This document shows, one piece after another, positions 1-5,931 of a DNA stretch of 7,746 nt (position 1 is the stretch's first letter; every line of letters begins with the position of its first letter). The position numbers and the translations under genes were made by a program. The notes beneath the pieces were generated by a model. The model was not told where the DNA came from. It made no database searches and was given only the letters and a program-made list of their open reading frames with translations. The stretch spans positions 1-7,746 of the forward strand of contig JAGOIJ010000073.1 of the NCBI GenBank assembly GCA_017995695.1, written 5' to 3'. This DNA comes from Candidatus Omnitrophota bacterium (GTDB taxonomy: Bacteria; Omnitrophota; Gorgyraeia; Gygaellales; Profunditerraquicolaceae).

Positions 1-585
1 TCCGGCGATATCATGCATCATCGGCGTTTCAACCTCCTGGTAACCCTTCTGGTCAAGCGAGGCGCGCACAGCCCTAATGATCTGGGAGCGCAAGAGAAAA
101 ACCTTCTTTACGTCTTCATTGCTTATCAGATCAAGATAACGCTGCCTGAAACGCGATTCGACATCTTTTAAACCATGCCACTTTTCAGGTAAAGGACGTA
201 ACGCCTTTGTTAGCACAACGCACTTTTCGACTTTAAGCGTTGGCTCGCCGGTATGCGTCTTAAAAAGTTCGCCCTCAACCGCAATAAAATCAGCAACCTC
301 TAACAATTCAAAAACACGAAATAGCGCCTCTCCCACAATGCTTGCTTTAACATATAACTGTATCTTTGCCGTGGTATCGCGCAAGTCTAAAAACGCAGCC
401 TTACCGTGCGAACGCTTTGCCATAATCCTACCGGTAATAGTGACTTTTGCGCCTTCCTTGAAATCAGCAATAAGGCTGCCGATAGCTGCACATCCAGGCA
501 AAGGTGTACCGTACGGATTAATGCCAAGTTGCCGCAATGACTCAAGTTTTACTTTACGCTGATGAATAAGCTCTTCTAATTCCAT
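1..585 (-). CDS. lysS: Lysyl-tRNA synthetase, class II (N-terminal 195 residues, partial)
   Basis: Charges tRNA-Lys with lysine in the cytoplasm, using ATP. The reverse-strand frame is open from an ATG at 585 to the window edge, giving 195 residues of a protein that is usually about 490-510 long. The start MELEELIHQRKVKLESLRQ, followed by GINPYG, is typical of bacterial LysS. Residues of roughly 50-145 form the OB-fold anticodon-binding domain (VTITGRIMAKR, then AAFLDLRD). The linker motif RFRQRYLDLI and the start of class II motif 1 (GYQEVETPMM, near residues 181-190) follow. The catalytic core with motifs 2 and 3 lies outside the window. There is no Shine-Dalgarno sequence: the ATG lies 9 nt after a consensus -10 box, so the message is probably leaderless. 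Identification is firm. The bacterial class II form is clear, and paralogues such as EpmA/GenX lack this OB domain. Confidence 0.95.
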   Translation of the reverse strand, partial: MELEELIHQRKVKLESLRQLGINPYGTPLPGCAAIGSLIADFKEGAKVTITGRIMAKRSHGKAAFLDLRDTTAKIQLYVKASIVGEALFRVFELLEVADFIAVEGELFKTHTGEPTLKVEKCVVLTKALRPLPEKWHGLKDVESRFRQRYLDLISNEDVKKVFLLRSQIIRAVRASLDQKGYQEVETPMMHDIAG

Positions 586-594
586 AGTCTTTAA

Positions 595-623
595 ATTATA
601 TAGCAGAATACACCAACTGTCAA
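595..623 (-). promoter_or_regulatory. Consensus sigma70 promoter of lysS
   Basis: On the minus strand TTGACA (623-618) and TATAAT (600-595) are separated by exactly 17 bp, matching the sigma70 consensus at all 12 positions. The expected transcription start is about position 588, an A on the minus strand. That leaves a leader of only about 3 nt before the lysS ATG at 585. The promoter lies downstream of htpX, so lysS is probably transcribed independently of the cluster upstream. Confidence 0.85.
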
Positions 624-698
624 ACGATATAACCTTGCGTATTTGTAAGGAGTTAGAGCCAAAAAGCCGGAAAGATACATGCCGCTGCCTAGGCAGGA

Positions 699-724
699 AA
701 ACGCGCAAGGGAAAAAGCGCGTTT
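699..724 (-). terminator. Terminator-like hairpin after htpX
   Basis: AAACGCGC (699-706) and GCGCGTTT (717-724) form a perfect 8-bp GC-rich stem with a 10-nt loop, about 30 bp after the htpX stop codon. In the minus-strand transcript the stem ends in four U residues and then CC, so the U tract is short for an intrinsic terminator. It lies between htpX and the lysS promoter, where termination would be expected. Two loopless palindromes lie either side: the 12-bp CTGCCTAGGCAG at 685-696 and the 10-bp CAAAGCTTTG at 731-740. The fold is visible; the function is inferred. Confidence 0.4.
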
Positions 725-753
725 CATCCACAAAGCTTTGGATCTTTAAAAAC

Positions 754-1713
754 TCAAGGCTGATACGTTGAAAGCTGCTTAATGCGCTTCAGCATATTAG
801 GATGCGTGCTTAATAATTCAAAAAGCCGATCGCTAAAGGTGAGCACAAGCTTCTTTGAGCGGGCGGATTCCAATTCCGAAGCATCAATCGTGCCGCTTCT
901 ATCAAGATCCAGATGGCTCAGTTGGCGTAACTCTCCGTGCGCCCTTGAAGGGTCATTCATAAAAAATGCCTTTAAGCCTTCAACCTCTTTAAGGGACTCT
1001 TTATCCACGCGCGCCGAACCATAGGTCAATTTGTATAAACTCGAAGCAAGCGCAGCAGGACGATTGCCTAAAGCTATCGAACCTCGATCAGCAAAATATT
1101 CTCGAATGCGAGAGGCATACAATACAAGCAAATTGGTAATAAAATAGAAAAGAAATGCCGCCATCCCAAGCACAATGGTGTTACCGCCACGCTCATCCCG
1201 CCGGCGACCGTAAAACAAAAATTGCCAAGCGATGCGATACATGACCATCGGGATAACTGAAAGCAAGGTAATCGTAAGAACATCGCGATTCTTAAGATGG
1301 CTAAGCTCATGGCCTAATACCGCCTTCAGCTCCTCATCATCTAATAAGCGCAACAACCCTTCAGTCACACACACTCTGCCATCGCGCACTCCTCTGCCAA
1401 AAGCAAATGCATTCGGCACAGCAACCTGGGCAATGCCTATTTTAGGCATTGGCATATTTCCGCGATTGACCAATGACTGCACCATCTGAAAGAGACGCGG
1501 CTCTTCAGTCTTGCTGACATAGCGTACGCGCATGCTCCATTCCACCAGCTTCGGGCCAAGCATGTATTGCACCATCATCAGCGCTAACGATAGAATAAGA
1601 TAAAAGTAGAAATTTGTTATACCGGCAGAAACGCTTAACAGCGTCACCACTGCATAAACGATTGCAAACAATACCCCTAACAAGAGCCATAATCTCATCT
1701 GCAAAAAGAACAT
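754..1713 (-). CDS. htpX: HtpX-type M48 membrane zinc metalloprotease with an EF-hand insert
   Basis: Integral-membrane zinc endoprotease. In other bacteria HtpX helps FtsH degrade misfolded or damaged membrane proteins under envelope stress. The protein has 319 residues (E. coli HtpX has 293). Likely membrane segments lie near 8-30, 36-56, 146-168 and 178-200. The zinc site is HELSH at 135-139, with the third ligand E205 in REYFAD. The family motifs VPNAFAFGRG (about 99-108) and STHPNMLKRI (302-311) are present. Residues 269-280 (DLDRSGTIDASE) match a canonical EF-hand calcium loop: D1, D3, S5, G6, I8, D9 and E12. The loop sits in the segment between the zinc site and the C-terminal THP motif, the part that is variable in M48B proteins. 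The start at 1713 is supported by AGGAGG at 1728-1723, 9 nt upstream; the next in-frame Met is 24 nt from this site. It follows the DUF1573 gene after 75 bp, and a palindromic repeat lies in that gap. Family assignment is firm; calcium binding is inferred from the motif. Confidence 0.93.
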   Translation of the reverse strand: MFFLQMRLWLLLGVLFAIVYAVVTLLSVSAGITNFYFYLILSLALMMVQYMLGPKLVEWSMRVRYVSKTEEPRLFQMVQSLVNRGNMPMPKIGIAQVAVPNAFAFGRGVRDGRVCVTEGLLRLLDDEELKAVLGHELSHLKNRDVLTITLLSVIPMVMYRIAWQFLFYGRRRDERGGNTIVLGMAAFLFYFITNLLVLYASRIREYFADRGSIALGNRPAALASSLYKLTYGSARVDKESLKEVEGLKAFFMNDPSRAHGELRQLSHLDLDRSGTIDASELESARSKKLVLTFSDRLFELLSTHPNMLKRIKQLSTYQP

Positions 1714-1736
1714 AACGTACAGCCTCCTATTAATTT

Positions 1737-1786
1737 CGTTTAATCGTTATTTCGGTTAGACGAAATAACCAAATAACGCAACAACG
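1737..1786 (-). repeat. Palindromic dispersed repeat, copy A, in the htpX leader
   Basis: GTTATTTCG (1746-1754) and CGAAATAAC (1761-1769) form a perfect 9-bp stem with a 6-nt loop. The element aligns with copy B at 4388-4453. The left part (1737-1754) matches 4388-4405 at 16 of 18 positions, and the right part (1760-1773) matches 4427-4440 at 14 of 14. The similarity then continues weakly to 1786. Copy A starts 23 nt upstream of the htpX ATG. It has no U tract and does not look like a terminator. Confidence 0.75.
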
Positions 1787-1788
1787 TA

Positions 1789-2238
1789 TTATCGAACATC
1801 TTTGTCCACGATAGCCTTAATGACAAATCGCTTAACCGGCTCTTCCTCGTTATCGCTACGCACATACACATACTGCTCAACTGGTCCCGTATACCCCTTA
1901 CTATCAAACATGACTGTTAATACTGTTGCCTCACCGGGCGCAAGCTGTTTTTTCTTAACCTCGGAAGCAGTGCAGCCGCAGGAAGTAGAAACCCCCAAGA
2001 TATTCATCGGACGCTTAGAAGTATTGGCAATCACAAAGTCATGACTTGCTAGCGCCCCCTCGCGAAGATGCAAAAAATCCCAGGTAGCGGCATCATTATC
2101 CTGACGCACAAGCTCCTGCTTAAGGGTTTTGTTCTGCGCATGGCACGAAGACAGCAGTATTACGTTCGCCACAAAGAAAATACTTATAAAGGTGGTACGA
2201 CAGTTATAGTTCACGTAATTAATGATTGAGCATGGCAA
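1789..2238 (-). CDS. DUF1573 lipoprotein
   Basis: A predicted exported lipoprotein with a DUF1573 domain, an Ig-like beta-sandwich family of unknown function that is common in Bacteroidota, Planctomycetota and related groups. The N-terminal hydrophobic stretch (about 17-31) ends in the lipobox LSSC, with the acylated Cys at 32. The mature part of about 118 residues carries the DUF1573 signature STSCGCTAS (84-92; Cys87 and Cys89). It continues with LAPGEATVLTVMFDS and VYVRSDNEEEPV, typical strands of this domain. The start is uncertain. The TTG at 2238 lies 18 nt after the TPR stop codon. A GTG at 2214 would give a compact 24-residue signal peptide with an Arg at position 6. Neither has a Shine-Dalgarno sequence, so translation may be coupled to the upstream TPR gene. 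It probably acts at a membrane surface facing the periplasm; partner unknown. Confidence 0.85.
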   Translation of the reverse strand: MPCSIINYVNYNCRTTFISIFFVANVILLSSCHAQNKTLKQELVRQDNDAATWDFLHLREGALASHDFVIANTSKRPMNILGVSTSCGCTASEVKKKQLAPGEATVLTVMFDSKGYTGPVEQYVYVRSDNEEEPVKRFVIKAIVDKDVR

Positions 2239-2256
2239 GAGTTACCACGCAGGATG

Positions 2257-3927
2257 TTATTCAGCTGTTAGAGACTCCAGCGCCTTCTGCAATGAACGCG
2301 CTTCTGGATAAAGACTATCCGGATCCTTTTCAATCAGAAGATCAAAGCTATCTTTAGCCTCTTGATTTCGCCCGAGCGTCTTATACACCGTGCCAAGATT
2401 AAAAAGCGCATCTAAGTAATCAGATTTAAGTTCGACCGCCCGCTCAAAAGCAACGGAGGCTTCTGAAAATTTTCCCGTTTCCCAAAGCGTCCAACCAAAA
2501 TTGTTGAATGCTTTTGCCATGGTTGGATCAATAATGGTAGCCTGCCGAAAAGCATTCTTTGCCTCTTCTAAATCATCTTTTAAAGCATACACATAACCTA
2601 AATTATAATACCCGGTAGCGGTAAAAGGATTGGCGGCAATAAGCTTTTTGATTACAATCAAGGCCTCATCAAGAATATCAAGCTCAATGTAAATATACGC
2701 CAGATTAACATACGCGACCTCGTCTTCAGGCAAGAGCTTCACCCCTTCTTTTGCATAACCTAAAGCTCGATCAGGATCTTTAAGCCAAAAATAAGCCATG
2801 CCTTTACCAACATAGGAGCGACCGTCACGCGGCTCGATAAGCAATGCTTTATCAAACATGGCAATCGCCTGTTTATACTTCTCTTTATCCTCGCCCTCAA
2901 ACCCTTCTTGCAATAAAGCAAACCCGTCTTTTTGATAACGCGAAGCAATGCTCGACTGGGCATTGTCATCAATGTGCTTGGCGATGCTACCTTCCTGAAA
3001 TCGCTCTTTTGCCCGCTCAAACGCTTGCTGGGCTTGCTCTGGCTCGTTTAAATTATACAAGAACGTTGAGGCAACCTGCAAAGAAGACATCTCTGAAAGC
3101 CCTCCGGTGGATTTCTGGCCCGCGATACTTTCAAAAATCTCTATTGCCTTTTTATAATCGCCTTTTTTCCTGTAACTTTCTGCCATCTGGTACTTGCTAA
3201 AATAAAGAAACTCCTCATTGATGCCTTCTTGGGCGAGCGCTTCAAACTCCACAATTGCGGCATCAAAATTACCCTGCTGCTTCTCGTTCCAGGCAAGGTT
3301 AAAATGAGCCTTCTTCGCAAGCCCTGCTTCAGGATCGATGTCAATCACATCCTGATAGGCTTTCTTTGCCGCTTCAAAATCCGAGAATCGCGTATACGCA
3401 TTGCCCAAAGCATAACAAACTTTCTGCCGTTCCTGGGGATCGCTTGAGACAGCAAGCTTACTCTCCAATCGTCTAACTTGCGCGCGGGCATCTTCCGGCG
3501 ATGTTTCAGTGTCTCCTGTGACCACTTTTCCAAAAGCATCTAATACGGCTAACATAGTAGGCCGATCTTGTTCTATAACTTTGATCGCCTCCCGCAAAGC
3601 ATACTTAGCGTCCTCAAGCTGCGCTTGCGTCTGGGGATTGGTTAAGATATCCTTAGCTAATTCGATCTTTGATATCTTGCTGATATTCGATTCCTTAAGC
3701 TCTGGTGAAGCAACTTCTTCAAGGAGAGCATAATCGAGCAGGGCCACAAATTTACTGGCATCTTCAAGCGTCTTGACATTGTTTACCTTATCCAGTGCGA
3801 TTCTTAAATTTAACAAAGATCGGTCTACCAGATAGATGTTATATCCTAAGAAGAAAACCACCGCAATAATAATGATAAGGAATACTTTATAGGTTCTTTT
3901 GAAGAAACCGACTTTGCGGGTAGACAT
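2257..3927 (-). CDS. Membrane-anchored tetratricopeptide repeat (TPR) protein
   Basis: 556 residues with no enzymatic motif that I recognise. The basic N-terminus (MSTRKVGFFKRTYK) precedes one membrane segment at about 15-34, so it is likely a signal-anchored protein with its bulk in the periplasm. Residues 38-165 are a charged helical region without clear repeats. TPR-like pairs then run from about 168 to the C-terminus. Clear ones lie near 168-201, 205-236, 245-270, 369-402, 403-436, 437-470, 471-504 and 505-538. The repeats at 437-538 fit the consensus best (for example the one beginning YYNLGYVYALKDDLEEAKNAF). A less regular stretch at 275-350 separates the two groups. The start at 3927 has AGGGAGG (3939-3933) 5 nt upstream. 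The gene lies 14 bp after the membrane protein gene and 18 bp before the DUF1573 gene, so the three are very likely co-transcribed. TPR arrays bind other proteins; a scaffold role is inferred and the partner is unknown. Confidence 0.88.
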   Translation of the reverse strand: MSTRKVGFFKRTYKVFLIIIIAVVFFLGYNIYLVDRSLLNLRIALDKVNNVKTLEDASKFVALLDYALLEEVASPELKESNISKISKIELAKDILTNPQTQAQLEDAKYALREAIKVIEQDRPTMLAVLDAFGKVVTGDTETSPEDARAQVRRLESKLAVSSDPQERQKVCYALGNAYTRFSDFEAAKKAYQDVIDIDPEAGLAKKAHFNLAWNEKQQGNFDAAIVEFEALAQEGINEEFLYFSKYQMAESYRKKGDYKKAIEIFESIAGQKSTGGLSEMSSLQVASTFLYNLNEPEQAQQAFERAKERFQEGSIAKHIDDNAQSSIASRYQKDGFALLQEGFEGEDKEKYKQAIAMFDKALLIEPRDGRSYVGKGMAYFWLKDPDRALGYAKEGVKLLPEDEVAYVNLAYIYIELDILDEALIVIKKLIAANPFTATGYYNLGYVYALKDDLEEAKNAFRQATIIDPTMAKAFNNFGWTLWETGKFSEASVAFERAVELKSDYLDALFNLGTVYKTLGRNQEAKDSFDLLIEKDPDSLYPEARSLQKALESLTAE

Positions 3928-3941
3928 AAAAACCTCCCTGG

Positions 3942-4373
3942 CTACTGAGTAAACAATGACCGCTGCCTAATAAGATAGACGAGCATCCCAAGATTAACGA
4001 CAGCGTGCAAGAATAAAAGCACCAATTGAGAAAAAGAAAACGCCCACAATCCATCCTTGCCCGTAATCATAAGTAAAGAATGCAAAAACCCATTATGTTC
4101 AAACATGATCAACACATAATTAATTACAAAAAAACTATTTATGCCAATCGCAACCAACCATGCATCTTTCTTAAGCCGAGGCAATCGCATGTAAATTACC
4201 AAAAAGAGACTGATGAGAGCAAAACGCACGCACCAGGCTAACCAACGATCAACCAGGGCCCCCCAGATATAAATGCGATTATAAAACAGTAATACAGAAA
4301 AAATATAACCAATGATATTAAGTAAGTAAATGGAACGGATCACTGCAACGCCGGGAGGTGCTTTTTTCTTCAT
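3942..4373 (-). CDS. Small four-helix membrane protein, family not recognised
   Basis: 143 residues with about four hydrophobic segments, near 11-30, 44-62, 71-91 and 110-136. The short N-terminus is lysine-rich (MKKKAPP) and the C-terminal tail is basic (IRQRSLFTQ). The loop RLPRLKKDA (63-71) is basic and probably cytoplasmic, which suggests both ends are cytoplasmic too. I do not recognise a family motif. The ATG at 4373 is the only plausible upstream start, because the frame closes at 4400. It lacks a Shine-Dalgarno sequence (AAATTAATAGCC precedes it). It is the first gene of the cluster that continues with the TPR protein 14 bp downstream. It probably has a leader of about 105 nt that contains repeat copy B, and is driven by the promoter at 4485-4513. 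It is likely a real gene, given its membrane-protein composition, tight spacing and position at the head of the cluster. Confidence 0.75.
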   Translation of the reverse strand: MKKKAPPGVAVIRSIYLLNIIGYIFSVLLFYNRIYIWGALVDRWLAWCVRFALISLFLVIYMRLPRLKKDAWLVAIGINSFFVINYVLIMFEHNGFLHSLLMITGKDGLWAFSFSQLVLLFLHAVVNLGMLVYLIRQRSLFTQ

Positions 4374-4387
4374 GGCTATTAATTTTG

Positions 4388-4462
4388 CGTTGATTCGTTA
4401 TTTCGTCAACTTGTTATTTAGAAGACACGAAATAACCAAAGAACCAAACAACGAAATAACGA
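4388..4462 (-). repeat. Palindromic dispersed repeat, copy B, in the cluster leader
   Basis: The outer arms TCGTTATTTCGT (4395-4406) and ACGAAATAACGA (4451-4462) are a perfect 12-bp inverted repeat. Nested inside are GTTATTT (4413-4419) and AAATAAC (4430-4436), a perfect 7-bp stem with a 10-nt loop. The segment 4427-4440 is identical to 1760-1773 of copy A. It lies 14 nt upstream of the ATG at 4373, downstream of the predicted start of transcription, so it would be part of the mRNA leader. Confidence 0.75.
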
Positions 4463-4484
4463 TAACACGACTTAATCTGCAAGT

Positions 4485-4513
4485 ATTGTAAGGTAAATTG
4501 ATAGCCGGGTCAA
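4485..4513 (-). promoter_or_regulatory. Sigma70-like promoter of the minus-strand cluster
   Basis: On the minus strand TTGACC (4513-4508) and TACAAT (4490-4485) are 17 bp apart, each matching the consensus at 5 of 6 positions. The expected start of transcription is about 4478, giving a leader of about 105 nt before the ATG at 4373. The -35 box lies in the left arm of the 10-bp inverted repeat at 4505-4530. Confidence 0.6.
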
Positions 4514-4530
4514 TAAATAAATTGACCCGG
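4505..4530. promoter_or_regulatory. Perfect inverted repeat between divergent promoters, candidate operator
   Basis: CCGGGTCAAT (4505-4514) and ATTGACCCGG (4521-4530) are perfect 10-bp arms around a 6-bp AT-only spacer. Each arm contains the TTGACC -35 box of one of two divergent promoters, placed symmetrically 4.5 bp either side of the centre. This geometry suits a dimeric DNA-binding regulator that would cover both -35 boxes. No T tract follows on either strand, so a terminator is unlikely. No regulator gene is visible nearby. Confidence 0.6.
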
Positions 4531-4550
4531 ATGGACAATTACGCTATACT
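4522..4550 (+). promoter_or_regulatory. Sigma70-like promoter of the GGDEF gene
   Basis: TTGACC (4522-4527) and TATACT (4545-4550) are 17 bp apart, each matching the consensus at 5 of 6 positions. Transcription would start near 4557, about 49 nt before the ATG at 4606. The -35 box lies in the right arm of the inverted repeat. The promoter falls inside the longer reading frame that begins at 4498, which argues for the downstream start. Confidence 0.65.
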
Positions 4551-4587
4551 AACCCTACTTAGCTTCTTTCGCTCACCTTTAAAGCGC

Positions 4588-4593
4588 AAGGAG
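4588..4593 (+). promoter_or_regulatory. Ribosome binding site deciding the GGDEF start
   Basis: AAGGAG lies 12 nt before the ATG at 4606, slightly far but the only good site here. The in-frame alternatives, TTG at 4498 and ATG at 4531, have no such site and lie upstream of the predicted transcription start. Confidence 0.6.
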
Positions 4594-4605
4594 ACGCTAT
4601 TCCTT

Positions 4606-5931
4606 ATGCCTGGTATTAGACTCACCCTCCAACATCGTATCACATCACTCATTGTCATTTCTTCGGTTGTTTTTATTAGTGTTTTTACCTTTGTGCAGCT
4701 AAATAACCAGCTCACCAGCATAAGCCGCTACAACATAGACCATGCTAAGATCTCTAACATTATTGTTAAGAATAATATCGAAGGCATTCTCAAAAAGGCA
4801 GAAGATGACGCCCTCATCCAGGCGCGAGCTATCCAAACGAGCCTTTCAACGCTTAAAGAAGCTGAAGTTATCCATGAGGCAGTTGTTTTTGATAAGCGAG
4901 GCACTATTATCGCAAGCACCAACCCTCAATTAGTCGACCAACCGGTGCGCTTTCGAGACCTCAATAAGTTCGATATATTAAACGCCGCCCTGAAAGACAA
5001 CAAGTGGTTTGTCTCAGAGATCGATAAGCTCACGCACACGCTTTTCTTATTTCTGGCTATCCGCCATCCCTCGCAAGAAATCTGTTCTTTTATTGTCAAG
5101 ATAACCTACCCCCTAGGGAACGTGCAGGAGGCTTTCTTGCAAGTATTCAAACCGGTTATCATCTCAACCATTATCATCATCGTGCTCAATATCCTGCTCG
5201 GCTATATCCTCTCTAAGAATGTTATCGGGCCGATCCGCTTGCTCAATCAGGTGACCAAGCTTATTGCCCAAGGCAATCTTGCCATCCGCACCGAAATCCG
5301 CACGCGCGATGAATTACAGGAACTCGGCGAAACCTTTAATATCATGACTGAAGAATTGATAAAAATGAAGGAACGCGCAGAGAATGCCAATCCCCTCACC
5401 AAACTGCCAGGCAATATTGTCATTCACGATGAGATTGAAAAAAGGATCAAAAACAACCGCACCTTTATGGTTATCTATTGCGACCTTGATAATTTTAAAG
5501 CCTTCAATGACAAATACGGCATTGGCAAAGGTGACGAAGCGATAAAACTAACTGCAGCTATCTTTAAAGAAGCGGCAAAACAAAAAGGCTCTCCTGGCGA
5601 TTTTGTCGGCCATGAAGGCGGCGACGATTTTGTGCTTTTGACAAATCCCGAAACGGCTCAAGCGGTCGCCGATTATATCACTTCGGAATTCGACAAACAA
5701 ATACGCGCCCTTTATACCGCCGAAGACTTAGAGCAGGGATGCATCTTAGCGCATTCGCGTGATGGGCAAATAAAAAGGTTTCCCATCATGACTATCTCGC
5801 TGGCAGGAGTAACCAACGCCCACCGCACCATCACAAGCTATGCCGAGGTAACCAATATCGCAGCTGAAATGAAGAAAAAAGCCAAATCAATCGATGGGAG
5901 TAAATTCGTGGTTGATAAACGGCAAAGTTAG
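4606..5931 (+). CDS. Membrane HAMP-GGDEF (GGDDF variant) signalling protein
   Basis: A predicted two-pass membrane sensor of 441 residues. TM1 is at about 12-30, an extracytoplasmic sensor region at about 31-182, TM2 at about 183-202, HAMP at about 203-256 and the GGDEF domain at about 262-437. The sensor region has the size and a strand pattern (AVVFDKRGTIIAST) consistent with a CACHE or PAS-like fold, which I infer. HAMP is supported by P209 in IGPIRLLNQVTKLIAQGN and by DELQELGETFNIM. The cyclase-like domain starts at NPLTKLPGN and has CDLDNFKAFNDKYG (292-305), with D293 as the expected metal ligand. The signature is GGDDF at 338-342 rather than GG[DE]EF. The inhibitory RxxD site appears as SPGD, without Arg. 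Diguanylate cyclase activity is therefore uncertain; it may be active, weak or a GTP-binding sensor. An in-frame extension upstream to 4498 is open, but it spans the predicted promoter, so I chose the ATG with AAGGAG upstream. The gene is divergent from the 4373-754 cluster. Confidence 0.9.
   Translation: MPGIRLTLQHRITSLIVISSVVFISVFTFVQLNNQLTSISRYNIDHAKISNIIVKNNIEGILKKAEDDALIQARAIQTSLSTLKEAEVIHEAVVFDKRGTIIASTNPQLVDQPVRFRDLNKFDILNAALKDNKWFVSEIDKLTHTLFLFLAIRHPSQEICSFIVKITYPLGNVQEAFLQVFKPVIISTIIIIVLNILLGYILSKNVIGPIRLLNQVTKLIAQGNLAIRTEIRTRDELQELGETFNIMTEELIKMKERAENANPLTKLPGNIVIHDEIEKRIKNNRTFMVIYCDLDNFKAFNDKYGIGKGDEAIKLTAAIFKEAAKQKGSPGDFVGHEGGDDFVLLTNPETAQAVADYITSEFDKQIRALYTAEDLEQGCILAHSRDGQIKRFPIMTISLAGVTNAHRTITSYAEVTNIAAEMKKKAKSIDGSKFVVDKRQS

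Noticed and set aside
338..562. Plus-strand open frame of 74 codons
   Set aside because: It lies wholly opposite the well-supported lysS coding sequence and has no ribosome binding site or family motif.
586..753. A small RNA or T-box riboswitch upstream of lysS
   Set aside because: The predicted transcription start lies about 3 nt before the ATG, so there is no leader to hold a riboswitch. I see no T-box sequence or specifier stem.
1746..1769. 9-bp hairpin between the DUF1573 gene and htpX as a terminator
   Set aside because: The stem is AT-rich and no T tract follows on the minus strand. It is better explained as a copy of the dispersed repeat shared with 4388-4462.
2760..3200. Open frames on both strands inside the TPR gene
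   Set aside because: They are shadow frames of the TPR gene, lacking ribosome binding sites and showing no recognisable protein features.
3933..4358. Complementarity between CACCTCCC early in the 143-residue protein gene and the AGGGAGG ribosome binding site of the TPR gene
   Set aside because: Seven to eight bases of pairing over about 420 nt are expected by chance, because any such C-rich word matches a Shine-Dalgarno sequence.
4388..4462. CRISPR-like or IS-end interpretation of the AACGAAATAAC repeats
   Set aside because: Unit spacing is irregular, spacers are too short, no cas or transposase gene lies nearby, and no target-site duplication is evident around the copies.
4498..4605. N-terminal extension of the GGDEF protein from a TTG at 4498
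   Set aside because: The extension covers the inverted repeat and the TTGACC/TATACT promoter, and lacks a ribosome binding site. The ATG at 4606 has AAGGAG upstream and leads straight into a normal N-terminus and membrane segment.
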